Source: Aphrocallistes beatrix (lineage: Eukaryota > Porifera > Hexactinellida > Sceptrulophora > Aphrocallistidae). Taken from it: a DNA stretch of 64,000 nt. Made by a program: the position numbers and the translations under genes. The notes beneath the pieces are model-generated. The model had not been told where the DNA came from. It saw nothing but the letters and a program-made list of their open reading frames with translations, and ran no database searches. Where the stretch lies: NCBI GenBank assembly GCA_963281255.1, contig OY725489.1, forward strand, positions 2,604,001 through 2,668,000. The letters run 5' to 3'. Shown in pieces: positions 1 through 11,034 of the stretch (position 1 is the stretch's first letter; every line of letters starts with the position of its first letter).

Positions 1-656
1 TATTATTCATCATAGAAAGATTAGAAAAGGGATGATAAATACTTTACTATAAACTTGGGACTTAAGTTATAATTGAAAGGCTCAAAGTGGCACAATTGTG
101 TCGAGAAGTGTCGGATTGAAAATCGTATAGTAACTATAACCCACCAAATTAGTAGCGAAGTGTAAATTTGTAGTATAATGTGTTTGCGAAGTCTAAGATA
201 GCTTCTAAACTGGCCTCGAAGTGTGTAAAGGTCAAAGAAAATTTCAACTTACAGTACCTCATTAATAATTTTACATTACTAAAATAACTAGTGAAATAAA
301 TAAGATAATTCCCAACCTGTGATATTCTTATCATAGTCCTCTCTATGCTCATCTTTGATATATTCCAGCTCCATCGCATGCATCGCAACTGGACTGGGAC
401 TCGTGTGAAAAGTGTAGCTGTTTCATAGTAACTTTTCTCCCGCCACATGTTCTGCTGGTTCTCTTGCATCTTCTCATCGCTACAGTCAACTCCTGGACTC
501 GATCTTCCATTGGCCATAATAATATAATATTCGCTTAGGGCTGAGTGGAATGTGAATGTAATAATAATGTGGCATCCGAATTTAGCTAATCAAAGCAGCT
601 GTTATATTATATGATAAAAAGTTGGATGAGCATTTATCTTCGAATTTTTACTAAAT

Positions 657-880
657 AGTAAGACATAGGCAAGTAAACATCTGCCTTATTATAAACTAAG
701 AATTTCACATACCAATTTCATAGTTCTGAAACTAGCTAGGAAAAATTCAAGTACAGTAATCTCGAAAATAAATTCTTATGTGGGCAAGTAAATATCTGGC
801 TATATGTAAGAATTTCAAATACCAATTTAATACTTCGGAAACTAGCTAGATGAATACAAATATTCAAGCACAATAATATA
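657..880. repeat. Two-copy direct tandem duplication, ~115-bp unit
   Basis: The block that starts near 657 with 'ggcaagtaaacatctg' is repeated from about 779 with 'ggcaagtaaatatctg'. Both copies continue through a matching 'aatttcaaataccaattt'-type stretch and an 'aactagcta' motif. The copies are diverged, so the duplication is not recent. Confidence 0.6.
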
Positions 881-2035
881 CTTGATGATAATATAGTTTT
901 TGAGCGAAGTCATGGAAACAAAGCAGATATGTATGATGAAATTTCAACATTTGGGCAGACAAGTCATTGTACAAGTTTAGTGAAATGGTTGTGTAGGGAA
1001 GTAGTGTGACATTTGTGTATAGGTGGGTAGATTTGTGACAATTGTACGTACCACAGCATTGGTGTGTTTTTGACTGCAAAAAGAATTACCTAAGGAGTCC
1101 AAATACAAGTATCGTATAAGTGGTGGACACTGGTGTAGCTAGGGATTGAAGCTTGCTAGGGCACAGGTAAATTATTTCCGTGTGAAACACGACGACGCCT
1201 AGAGTCGATTACCAATACCTTACACATTGATGAAAGTACAAACTTTAATGTTTAATTTGTAGCGCGGCAAATGAACACTTCGTCGCCCTGGAAAAATAAA
1301 CACTTTCAGAAGAGTCCCTACAGGTGCCAAATATTGGTCACTTTCACAAATTTATAAATACTTTTCTAGCTTTTTTCTGCGAATGCATTAATAATTAATG
1401 AGGAAAAATATAATTCTCGTATAATATCTTTGATATTAAGCATGGCCAGCCCATTTAAATGTTCTTATCGCATAGTTGAACGGTCATAATTTTTTGCTTC
1501 AAAACATTGAAGGTGCGTTACCCTGAAGCCACTGACGCCGGCAAACTAACAAAACACAGTTGATGTTATGAGTTAACAAAGCACTATACAATCAAAATAT
1601 TGTAAAATAGAATATACGTATAATCAAGGCCGCCAGACAGACATGGCCGCCCCAATTTTGACGAGGCGTCTGATGGGTAGGCCTCGGGAGGCTAGTAGGT
1701 ATGCAGGGGTGCGGCTGGGAGAGGTTAATGGGAAGGCAGGGCGGGCCCACTTGTGAGTAGGTCCCAATCCCGAATCCCATTCCATTTTCACCCGGGATTA
1801 GATTTTTGAATCCAGGGATCTATCTCCTTCTCTGATATTAACAAAGCAATGAGGTAGCTCAAATGTCAGCTTATCGCATGATACATAATCCTATTTTAAG
1901 TTTTTTTTCTTACTCATTTATCAATATGGCAGAGAAAAGGTTATCTCTCTAAAATTTGAAGGTGCAGAAATTTGGATACATTATAAAAGATCTAAGTGTG
2001 ATAAATTGTCAAACATATACCAAATGGTGTAAATT

Positions 2036-2119
2036 GTCCCACCAACATCAGAAGCTGAAAGAGTATTTTCATCAGCTGCTTACCTTTGTAATAAGTTGAG
2101 GACCAAACTTAATAAATGA
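2036..2119 (+). pseudogene. hAT transposase C-terminal dimerisation-domain scrap
   Basis: A 27-codon open stretch reads VPPTSEAERVFSSAAYLCNK and then LRTKLNK before a stop. The pattern P-T-S-x-x-x-E-R-x-F-S-x-A-x followed by K-L-R is the hallmark of the hAT-family C-terminal dimerisation region. Nothing recognisable of the catalytic core lies upstream. It is a residual fragment inside the composite element and is followed directly by a minisatellite. Confidence 0.6.
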
Positions 2120-2148
2120 TGAGTCTATAGATATTCTACATGTCTTAT

Positions 2149-2345
2149 TCGCATGAGCCTATCTATCTGGTCGCATGAGCCTATCTATCTGGGCGCATGT
2201 GTCTATCTATCTGGGCGCATGAGCCTATCTATCTTGTCGCATGTGCCTATCTATCTGGTCGCATGAGCCTATCTATCTGGGCGCATGTGCTTATCTATCT
2301 GGGCGCATGAGCCTATCTATCTGGGCGCATGAGCCTATCTATACA
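2149..2345. repeat. 22-bp minisatellite, about nine units
   Basis: About nine head-to-tail copies of a 22-bp unit of the form TCGCATGAGCCTATCTATCT plus GG are visible. The first base alternates T/G, and GAGCC alternates with GTGCC or GTGTC. The array starts directly after the hAT scrap and ends at a degenerate unit near 2340. Confidence 0.9.
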
Positions 2346-2439
2346 AGAATAGAGATGCCCGGCTTGGTCTTGGCCTAGATACGTAGTATGCGCAGATAGG
2401 TAGAGGTATTAACGATGTCAAATTGTTTTGAAGATATTG

Positions 2440-2715
2440 CAGATAATACACTCGATTAGTAGCCAGGGCGATTATTCTTTATAGAAACTTCAGGCGGATG
2501 ATTATTTTCTAGCACACTACTCATCACAAAAATCCAGGTGCGAAATATTATCCTAGAGGTGTCGTAATTTCCCTCGTGCCGCGTGTCTGACGAAGAGTAA
2601 CCAAAATGGGGACGCCACCTCAAATATTCCAGGGTCGCACCGAATAGTTCCATGCCTGATTAGCTTATTATATTTCGAGGGCGGCTACTATTCGATTTTA
2701 CGTATACGGTAATAT
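2440..2715. mobile_element. Possible small TIR element
   Basis: 'TCGATTAGTAGCC' near 2453 and 'GGCTACTATTCGA' near 2683-2695 form an imperfect inverted repeat around about 240 bases. No clear target duplication is seen. The open frames inside are shadows. It could also be part of the larger composite element. Confidence 0.3.
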
Positions 2716-2744
2716 ATATTTGCATTGAGATAAAATACTAATAA

Positions 2745-3210
2745 TTACTTTCTTTCTTCTCTTCCATCTCCCATGCCCTCCTCCTCCAATAGCATCTTTG
2801 AGACATCGAGTAGCCAAGTGTGTGTTGAACCCGGGAGTAGCAGCCTTTCAGTTGATATAGTATCTTTTGCTGAATGCAGGATCGCGCTTGGTCCTAGCGT
2901 ACAAAGGTTCGAAAGCAGCATCGGTAAGGCGATCGTATTGAAGCCAGTCGTACTCCACTCAGCTCTAAACGAACGTTTCTCTCCATGGGTTCCAAACACA
3001 CGCACAGGTAACGCATAGCTCCTGGATGGATGGAACACAGGAATCTAAAAAGACTGTCTGTGTGAGTCTCGCCAACACATTCAGCTGCAGAATCCATTTC
3101 GATCAACGCTTCGATATAAGCACTAGTGTGACTATAAAGTAACTTGGGGTAAACATTGGTCCGGCTGCAGCTGGACCTGCCACCAGCCTCAGGAGCCAAT
3201 GTTCTTGCAT
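2745..3210. other. GC-richer block with overlapping short open frames, unassigned
   Basis: This block is visibly richer in G and C than its surroundings and is open in several frames on both strands over about 100 codons, without a domain I recognise. Its right end (about 3105-3200) is related to the right part of a small hAT-type element at 29849-30081. In both places a minus-strand reading gives RTN(V/I)Y(P/A)KLL. I take it as repeat sequence and not a host exon, but a captured gene fragment is possible. Confidence 0.3.
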
Positions 3211-3905
3211 GGCAGTATCTTAATTATTTTCATTTACAGAATGCATATGACATCCGAAACATTCTTGACCATGGATAATAACATATAACTCTGAAAATAT
3301 TTTTACTTTTTCTTCATTCGTGGTTGGACCATGGATAAATGATCTAAATTGATTTTTAGCGATTGTATTTGAGTGCTTATTTTAGATCATTTGATTCATC
3401 CTAAATATAAATGTGATGAAGATTAAGCCCCAAGTTTATAGTAAACTCTTTCCATCCCTTTTCTAATCTTTCTATGATAAATAATAAAAATCTAGCTCTA
3501 GAAAATTTATTGTGCTACACAAATAATGGAATAGTCAACGGCAGCGTTAATATTACTCGCATATGATGCAACTAAAAATAATCTAAAGAATAACTTTCAA
3601 AAGTTGACTTAGGATTTTAGGTATGTAGACTTAGAACATCATACTTTCGAAAATTAATGATAAATTATTTTTATAAATTATGTTTATCTTCGTTTACAAA
3701 ATATACATGAAGTATACAAATTGAAAAATAAACTAGAACCTGACTTCAGACGATTGAAATTGGTTTTTAAGAGTGTGATTTCGAATATCGTATTTTTGAG
3801 TCTATATGATAAATAATTTGTTTCCTTTTGTTTACAAGAGATACATTTTCATATTGGAATAAAAACAATAAAATACTAAATTCAAATCAAAATGCAACCT
3901 CACTG

Positions 3906-4973
3906 CATAGCCTACTCTAATAATGCCTCACAGTAGACTGAAAATCATGGACTAGGGATGAAGTAATAGCCGAATGGATTAATACACGATTAGCCTAAAA
4001 TCGTTAACCATGCAGAATAGGCATTAAGAAAGTATTACCAGTATATATAAACATGGCATCAAAGTACATATATCCGTTGGAAAAATTTCGATTAGTCATC
4101 ATCTCATTGCGCAACAGGTCATTCTAAGGACAATTTTAGCGATTTTCTAAGCTGTTTTAACCCTATTTCTAAATGCTATTAAGGTGTGATTTTTGTGTAG
4201 AACCAAGATTAGTATGTGATTTGAAAAATTTAGAATTTTTCAATGGAATGCTGTTACATTCCTACGTTGCTATGGTAAAGCATTTTGATCAGTTTGGGCC
4301 ATTTCATGCAAACTGTAATGATTAGAGCTCCAAATTTGATCGTGTTTGAGCAATGGGCAATGGACTACTTCCTATTAGGTTATAATACAACTTTAACTTC
4401 TAAATTCAACGAGTTTTGAGCTATGGGTTGATTTTAAGAATGTGACAAAAACACTAAATTGTCGCATAACTCTGTAGTCTGTGAATTTAGAAGTAAAATT
4501 TGTATTATTACCTAATAGGAAGTAGCCAATTGCCTATCAAATACGATCAAATTTGAAGACCTAGTTCTTACAGTTTGCAGGATATGGCTCAAACTGATCA
4601 AAATGCTTTACCATAGCAACGCAGGAATGTAACAACATTCCATTGCAAAATTCTAAATTTTTCAGATCAACTCGTACTAATCTTAGTTCTAAACAAAAAT
4701 TATACCTTAATGACATTTAGAAGTAGGCTTAAAACAGCTTTAAAAATTGCCAAAATCCTCCATATAATGACCTGTTGCGCAATGATATGATGATTAATCG
4801 AAATTTTGACAACAGATATATGTACTTTGATACCATATTGATATATGCTCGTAATACATTCTTAATGCCTATCATACATGATTAACGATTTTAGGCTAAT
4901 CGTGTATTAATCCATTCGGCTATTACCGCATCCTTGGTTATTTTACTGTGAGGCATTATTAGAGTAGGCTATG
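3906..4973. mobile_element. Long-palindrome DNA element (P-like ends, 7-bp TSD)
   Basis: Almost the whole 1,068-bp unit is one inverted repeat. The left arm begins CATAGCCTACTCTAATAATG at 3906 and its mirror image ends at 4973. The arms are about 480-500 bp each and meet near 4400-4490. The 7-bp direct repeat CTCACTG flanks both ends (3899-3905 and 4974-4980), which supports transposition rather than local inversion. There is no coding capacity. CA...TG ends and a 7-bp duplication fit P-superfamily elements best. hAT, with its usual 8-bp duplication, is the alternative. Superfamily assignment is inference. Confidence 0.8.
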
Positions 4974-4980
4974 CTCACTG

Positions 4981-5787
4981 TTTCTTTTGACATCATAAAA
5001 TATGTTATTTGTTAGTTTTGCTGTTAAAAAAATACCATTTGTAGAGTTTAAAATGTTCGAAATTTTCGTTCATCAACTATATAATAATTGCATTATTTCA
5101 TTTCTTTATTATTTGCCGTTTCTACCTTCTGGCTTCATCAGCAGTGCAGTATCAACACTGGACGGTACTATACAATTACCGTAACAGACATAAACAAACA
5201 CATAACGGTAAAGATAAGCTTAAGCCAGGACAAATGTCCGTCACAGTGATCCTCACTACCACATAGAATAATACAGGATATAAAAATAATATACAAAAAG
5301 GATATGAACAAATGATATGATACCATGTATTCTAAGATTCGACACTAGACACTTGCATTAGAGAATCAAATGTAACATTTTTGAAAAGTATTTAATTAAG
5401 TTTAATACTTAGTGACAACTTTGTAATTAATTAGTTTAAGTTTAAGAAGGTTAGTGTGAATAACGACCCAGGGCTCTCTACAACGTATCATATCATAGAT
5501 AGTTTTGATATATACTTTTGAACTTTAGGTAAAACACTCGAACACGAACTTGTATACACAAGCCCTGCCTTTTACACTTTTACAAGTCAACTCTCTAACA
5601 CAATTGGTGAAGTAGTCTTTCTAATTTTATACACACTAATTGACATGTTTATATCATGAATAGTTTCGAGCAGGGTTCCCAATTAGACGGGATGGAGTAC
5701 CATATGCCTTTATTTGCAAAGTTAGAAGCGCCACAACCTGACAATTCTCCTGAATTATGAATTTTGATTTATAATGAAAATACAATG
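4981..5787. other. No recognisable feature
   Basis: This is AT-rich sequence with only short shadow frames. I see no inverted repeats with target duplications and no domain-like translation. Confidence 0.5.
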
Positions 5788-5790
5788 CTG

Positions 5791-6039
5791 AGGCCTCATT
5801 CACTAAAGTTCTTAGAAATGTTCTTAATTTAATTCTAAATGCCAATTCTAAGAATATTTCTTAGAATTGCTATGAAATTCTTAGAATTCATAAATAATTA
5901 TGTGACACCAAATTCTTTACGGATTCTAAGAAAATATTATTCTAAGAATTCGACTTAAAATTTAAAACTTCTTAGAATAATTCTTAGAAGCAAGTGAAAT
6001 TCTAAGAATTTCTGTTTAGAACTTTAATGAATGAGGCCC
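5791..6039. mobile_element. Harbinger-type MITE, 249 bp, CTG target duplication
   Basis: The ends AGGCCTCATTCACTAAAG and CTTTAATGAATGAGGCCC are inverted repeats. The interior is filled with copies of TTCTTAGAAT-like palindromic blocks. CTG flanks both ends (5788-5790 and 6040-6042), matching the 3-bp CWG-type duplication of some PIF/Harbinger elements. The ends resemble those of the 3.2-kb Harbinger element at 8398-11597 (GGGCCGTATTCACTAA). Confidence 0.75.
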
Positions 6040-6654
6040 CTGGTTCCTTAACAGAGTATTAATGAGGTTAGTGGATTCGATATTTTGTTATAGTGTAATT
6101 TTACAAGCAATCCCAAGGAATTAGACTGATGCACAGTGCCGCAACATGTGGAAATAGACTTTTTCCAAGATGTTGTGCCAATTTAGATACAATCTAGTAA
6201 CTTATCAGAATTTAGATTCTAGATTGAATTTAATCATCCATACAAAAAATAAAACGCTTGTAGAAATCTTGATTTCTCTATTATGAAAAACATACTTTAT
6301 GAGGTGATTTTTTTCGAAATCAACTGTTATGAAATTTTTGGAAAATAACTCTTAAACAAATAATATCCAATTATGTAGTTGTACTGAATATAATGAGTTG
6401 AACTTCACTTTATTTGTTACAGGAATTAGATAACCCAATATTTTTATATTTGAAATACATGGACCGGTCTAAAATGTCCGAAATTATTAATAATTGTTTT
6501 AAACTGCTATAAACTGCTATTTTTTCAATTGAGATGCTTGCGCGGGCATTTTAAATGATTTTTTCGTAAGTATATACTACATTATACTTTAAATTGAAAA
6601 TAAGAAATGTGCTGCGGAGAAACCTCAATCTTAAAAAAATAAACCTAGAATTAA
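6040..6654. other. No recognisable feature
   Basis: This is AT-rich spacer between a Harbinger MITE and the first Helitron. No open frame with domain-like content and no repeat structure was found. Confidence 0.5.
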
Positions 6655-7196
6655 TCCTTACTATTAAAACCCGATTATCGTGATTGATATCTGCAACGAA
6701 TTGATTAAAGAAACTACAAGGTACAGAAAGTAGATTTTTGGCATGTGTGGGTCTTTTGGCTATGGCTCCACTAAGTTCTGAGCTCAGAGTAAAATGAAGA
6801 CTCATCATGGAATTATGACGTTATTACCACATTTTTATAATTAGAAATTTCAGCTTTTCAACCATATCTAAGGTCGTAGAAGGCGTCCTAAATGGATGAG
6901 TTATGGTAAAACTGAAATTTCAAATAAAATGAATGTATCTCACATATAATGCAATTATCATCAAAAATGATAACTCATCACTGTGTTACGACATCATCAT
7001 TATGCATCAAAATTTTAAAAATGGTCAAATTTGGTGATTTTTCGTTCGATATCGATTATAACAGTAAGACAGACGTGTGTAGATATGTTCTCTGCCTTAT
7101 AATTAATCAATGAGATCCCAGGCTCCCACAGAGCGCCTCCGGCTGACACAAAGTCTCCGCCAGCCGCGCAGCGCAAGCAAATGAAGCGCGCGCTTG
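6655..7196 (+). mobile_element. Non-autonomous Helitron, copy H1 (complete ends)
   Basis: The 5' end is TCCTTACTATTAAAACCCG, preceded by A. The 3' end is a GC-rich imperfect hairpin (GCGCAGCGC with GAAGCGCGC arms), then GCGCTTG followed by T. This is the family reference layout: TC at the 5' end, a hairpin near the 3' end, a CTTG terminus, and insertion between A and T with no target duplication. No Rep/helicase gene is present, so it would depend on an autonomous relative. Confidence 0.8.
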
Positions 7197-7433
7197 TCTA
7201 CAATAAATTTGCATGAATTCCATTTAATTATTGCTATAATTATCAAAATTCAGTTACCATGAATAAATAATTTGGATTCATTTGTTAATATTAAATAATC
7301 CTAAGCAATTATATACTACGCCAAAAACTACAATAGAATACAGTCAAAATGTTTGATTTCTTTAAACCATGTCAGTCAATAAATGGGTGTTTGAATCCAA
7401 TCTTTAATCACAATCCATACGATATACTATAAA

Positions 7434-7942
7434 CAAGCGCGCTTCGCTTGCTTGCGCTGCGCAGATGGCGGACACAAAATGTCCGCAGGAGAATCTCTTC
7501 CGTCGCCTGTGGTCACCATTGATTAATTATATGGGAAATACCATCATTAAATACGTCTGTCCTACCCACTACAATCTATATCGCACGAAAAATCACCAAA
7601 TTTATCAATTTTTAAAATTTAATGAGTAATGATGACGTCATGACAAAGTGATGAGTCATCATCTTTTGATGATAGCTGCATCATAGGTGAGGTATTTTAG
7701 TATCCACATTCTATAAAAATTTCAGCCTTCTATCTCCTATAATGGCGGAGTCATGCTCAAATAACTGTATTGCTTAACTTTTAAAAAAGTGACAATGACG
7801 TCATAATTCCATGATGTGTCGACATTTTCGTCTGAGTCAGAACTTAGTGGAGCCATAGCCAAACATGCCAAAAATCAGCTTTATACGCCTGGCAGTTTCT
7901 TCAATCAATTCGTTACAGATATATGCATATATATATATGTTG
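7434..7942 (-). mobile_element. Non-autonomous Helitron, copy H2, 3' and middle part
   Basis: It is read from its 3' end at 7434 (CAAGCGCGCTTCGCTTG on the plus strand) to a TA-rich tract near 7935. There the sequence breaks off into a fold-back unit. The missing 5' terminus is found at 13749-13799, so the copy is one Helitron interrupted by a 5.8-kb nested insertion. It lies tail to tail with H1, with 237 bp between them. Confidence 0.75.
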
Positions 7943-8062
7943 CAGGTCAAATGCGTTTTCAGGCCTAACGCGTTTAGCCTGGAAAACTATGCTAAACGCG
8001 TTTGGCCTAGGCTACATGCGTTTTCATTATTTTCTAAAACCCATGGGTGTATTTCTAATTGA

Positions 8063-8376
8063 ATATTTGAAGTTGTAATATATGTACGTATATTATACCA
8101 CGATTAGTAATCGTAGAAATATTTTACAAACCTTATATATACATATTTCTCATAATTAGACTGTATTTAGTCATAATGGTAATCATTGATGATTTTATTT
8201 ACATACGATAGATTTTAAATTCAAAGTTATTGATTCAATATACTTTTAGCTGTACTCGATTTTATAAAGATCCGTAACTCTGCCCATTTGTTTGGTATCA
8301 CGTCATATCAAACTCTAAAATACCTAGACTAAATATAGATTTCTTACCGCTCCATTAAGTGAATAGAATTTGAACA
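8063..8376. other. Interior of the fold-back unit, nothing recognised
   Basis: AT-rich sequence lies between the left inverted end of the fold-back unit and the pogo-like insertion. No open frame or motif is recognised. Confidence 0.4.
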
Positions 8377-8903
8377 CAGTACATCCTCGCTAATCTGGGG
8401 CCGTATTCACTAACATTTTAAGTTCGTACTTAAGTACTAAGTTCGAACTTAAATTTGTATTCTAAGATCAACTTAAGTTCGTACTTAAGTACGAACTTTA
8501 AGCAACCTAGTTAAGCACTAAGTTCGAACTTAACTCGTTTTTAACAAGATTGGTATTCACTAAGATTTAAGTTTGTGCTTAAGTTCAAACTTAAGTAATA
8601 ACTTTAAGTAACCTCCAGAGGTAGCTTAAATATTCGTTAGCTTTTAATTATCGACATATAGTCTATTTTTCTTTGATGTATCAACAATTTTGACATTGTA
8701 TTACATTGATATTACGTATAATCCAACTTGTTTTGTTTTTCATTGTATTTGAAATAGAGCCTAAATTTAATATCATTTGATGTACAAGTACTTGTAGATT
8801 TGATTCATACTGATATGCCTAGTAATATACAATATTTCTAATTTAACCAATATATTATGCTAAGTTGATCACGATAGAAAGATCTATGAGCCTCTTCTGC
8901 GTT

Positions 8904-9621
8904 CTAATGATTTAATAGTTTTTCCATTTTTAATTTATAATAAGCCCTTTGCTCTTCGATCAATTTCAGTTGCTCTGAGAAGACTGCCATTTGTTGATAT
9001 AGTACTTCCTGTTGCAGAGGAACTAAATCGGATGCAGTCAACCTTGGCCTTGGCTCATCAAAATTGGGAGAAGCTTCACGTTTCCGTTTTCGACTTATTT
9101 GACTCTTCCCCTTCTCTGAAGCATATGAAGTCTTTACTTCCACCACAGAGATTCAAGGATCTCTTCACTTTCACGCTCAAGGGGTACTTGGAAGAGATCC
9201 GCTGTGCCTGAAATCCCCATGAAAGATGGGCTGCTCTCAAACATTTGAGATATTCTCTCGGTGTTTGTTATGGTCTTATCTGCTGAGAGAATGAGCGACT
9301 CAACATCTTCTACGACACCAGCAACAGAGTTAGAGCCACCGCCAGTTCTACTAGCCTCCCTATGACTAGCATCAACTTTTGATCTAGCGGCTAGTTTCAG
9401 GTTGTTCCACTTCTTTTTGACCTCTTCAATCCCTCGATTACTTGCATGTACCGAATTTACTTTCCCTGCGATGTCGATCCACAGTGCCTTTTTTTCTTAT
9501 TGATTTCGGCGGTATTTCCTGACCCCCTAATTGAATCGCCAGCAATTTCAATGCATTCGATCAGTGTGCATTCCTCTTCCTTCGTCCAATTTGTTTTGCG
9601 TGCTTTTTCCATTTCTGTCAT
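8904..9621 (-). pseudogene. Harbinger Myb/SANT-like accessory DNA-binding protein (frameshifted)
   Basis: In PIF/Harbinger elements this protein binds the element ends and helps the transposase enter the nucleus. The N-terminus, TNWTKEEECTLIECIE, is the first helix of a Myb/SANT-like domain. The third helix region, GIEEVKKKWNNLKLAARSK, is found in another frame at about 9365-9440. The C-terminus (SEQLKLIEEQRAYYKLKMEK) looks like a coiled coil. Two single-base shifts break it, one in an A-run near 9490 and one near 9147. Otherwise the protein is full length, about 240 residues. The start was chosen at the methionine before EMEKARKTNW. It lies downstream of and on the same strand as the transposase. 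Confidence 0.85.
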
Positions 9622-9986
9622 GGATATTATGATAATCATTCGCAATTTATATGAACCGGATGAAAGACATGCAATTAGCGAGCTGTTTATGATATATTTT
9701 GGGAATCTTTGATATACTTGTATATACACAACATTTAGCCGTGTTATTTTTTTCGTTTGATTTTGATTACTTGTGTCAAAATGAATGTAATTGATGTCTT
9801 TAGAATATCATACTTCAAAAATTGTAATGTTTTACTTTTTACTAATATTTAATCATGTGCTTGAATCAGTCTTTGATTTTTAACTGTCAGCCGAAGAAAG
9901 CTTAATTCCCTGTGAGAATTTGAATTTCCTATGAATTTCCTAATATTAATTATTAATTAAATTTATACGATATTCTATTTAATATT

Positions 9987-11034
9987 TTAACTGAAATTAT
10001 GGATAACAAATTGGTCCCTATAATGTTTAGCAGCCAATTGTCCAACTGCAGAAGATTCCTCTAAATTTAAATCTTCATCCATAGCGATGTCATGAGGAGG
10101 TAGGTCTTCGGACATTGGTTGCTTCCAAGCAATTGCCATATTATGCAAGACAGCACATGCGTTAATGATGATGCAAATCTTGTCTGGAGCCATCCTGATT
10201 TCACCATGGAGACAATGAAATCGCCGCTTCCATCTTCCAAAAGTTTGTTCTATCAAAACACGCGTTTTCTTGTGTGAATAATTATAATTGTTTTGAGCTT
10301 CAGTAGTCGGTTGTCGATAGGGTGTTAAAAGAAATTGTTTAAGCATATACCCACTGTCGCCCAATATATGCTCTCCGACCAAGAAATTATTTTCAACATA
10401 AATTCTAACCTGTGATAGTTTCCAAATACGAGAATCATGTACGGATCCGGGAAATCTTGCCAAAACATCACCGAACTGACCATCTGGCAGACACAAAGCT
10501 TGGACATTGATAGAATGGTAGAAATGTCGGTTAACATAATCAGCTTCGTTTTCGCTAGGCTTTTGAATCCTTATATGCGTCCCATCAACCAACCCAAGTA
10601 CCCCTGGAAGGTGTGCAATGTCATAAAATTGAGATTTAATATTAGGTTTCTCTGTAGATGAGGGCATCCTGACAAATTTTGAGTAATTCTCTTGCAAACC
10701 AAGCGCAACAGCGCTAATATAACGACAGGCCGAAGATTGACTCACTTGAACTCCATCTCCACAGATCATTTGGAATGTACACGAAGCAAAGAATTGCAAA
10801 GCTACACAAACTTGCACGTGTGGAGGTGCTGCATGGGATCGATCAGTTGAGTTTAAATGGTTTTAAGCAAATCAGTAATTTGCAGTATCGCTGATCTTGA
10901 GAAACGGTACCGCTGGACAGTTCAAAATCGTCAAAGCAATCCAATGGATCCCTACGATCTCTGAAAACTCGCTCTCGACCGAGAGAATTCTCCTCGTCTT
11001 CTTCAGCGATAAATATTGGAATTAATCCTGCCAT
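9987..11034 (-). pseudogene. PIF/Harbinger DDE transposase
   Basis: This is the catalytic protein that cuts and rejoins the element. The long open part (9987-10817) shows QVCVALQFFASCTFQ and a helix-turn-helix region. The first catalytic Asp is in GLVDGTHIRIQKP and the second in GSVHDSRIWKLS. LGDSGYMLK follows, and then the Glu in LIEQTFGRWKRRFHCLHG, with the usual ACAVLHNMAI after it. The N-terminal part (MAGLIPIFIAEEDEEN...) is open from 11034 to about 10890, then frame and stop changes interrupt it between about 10840 and 10900. The catalytic triad is intact. It shares the element with the Myb-like gene. Confidence 0.92.

Larger units (their letters stand above)
1..3488. mobile_element. 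Composite DNA element with ~60-bp terminal inverted repeats
   Basis: The first about 60 bases of the window reappear in inverted orientation at 3425-3488 with only a few differences, so the two ends form a terminal inverted repeat. The interior has no long open frame that I trust. It holds a short hAT transposase scrap, a tandem duplication and a 22-bp minisatellite. It reads as a decayed, probably hAT-derived, non-autonomous element. The left boundary coincides with the window edge, so the true end and any target duplication cannot be judged. Confidence 0.5.

Noticed and set aside
149-517. 122-codon minus frame as a host exon
   Set aside because: Low-complexity AT-driven frame, with no recognisable domain and equally long alternative frames in the same place. 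It lies within a repeat-bounded unit.
2149-2345. CRISPR-like array
   Set aside because: The 22-bp units are contiguous without spacers. This is a plain minisatellite in a eukaryotic repeat.
7865-8062. 65-codon frame across the Helitron/fold-back junction
   Set aside because: It spans a junction between two unrelated repeats, so it cannot be a single gene.
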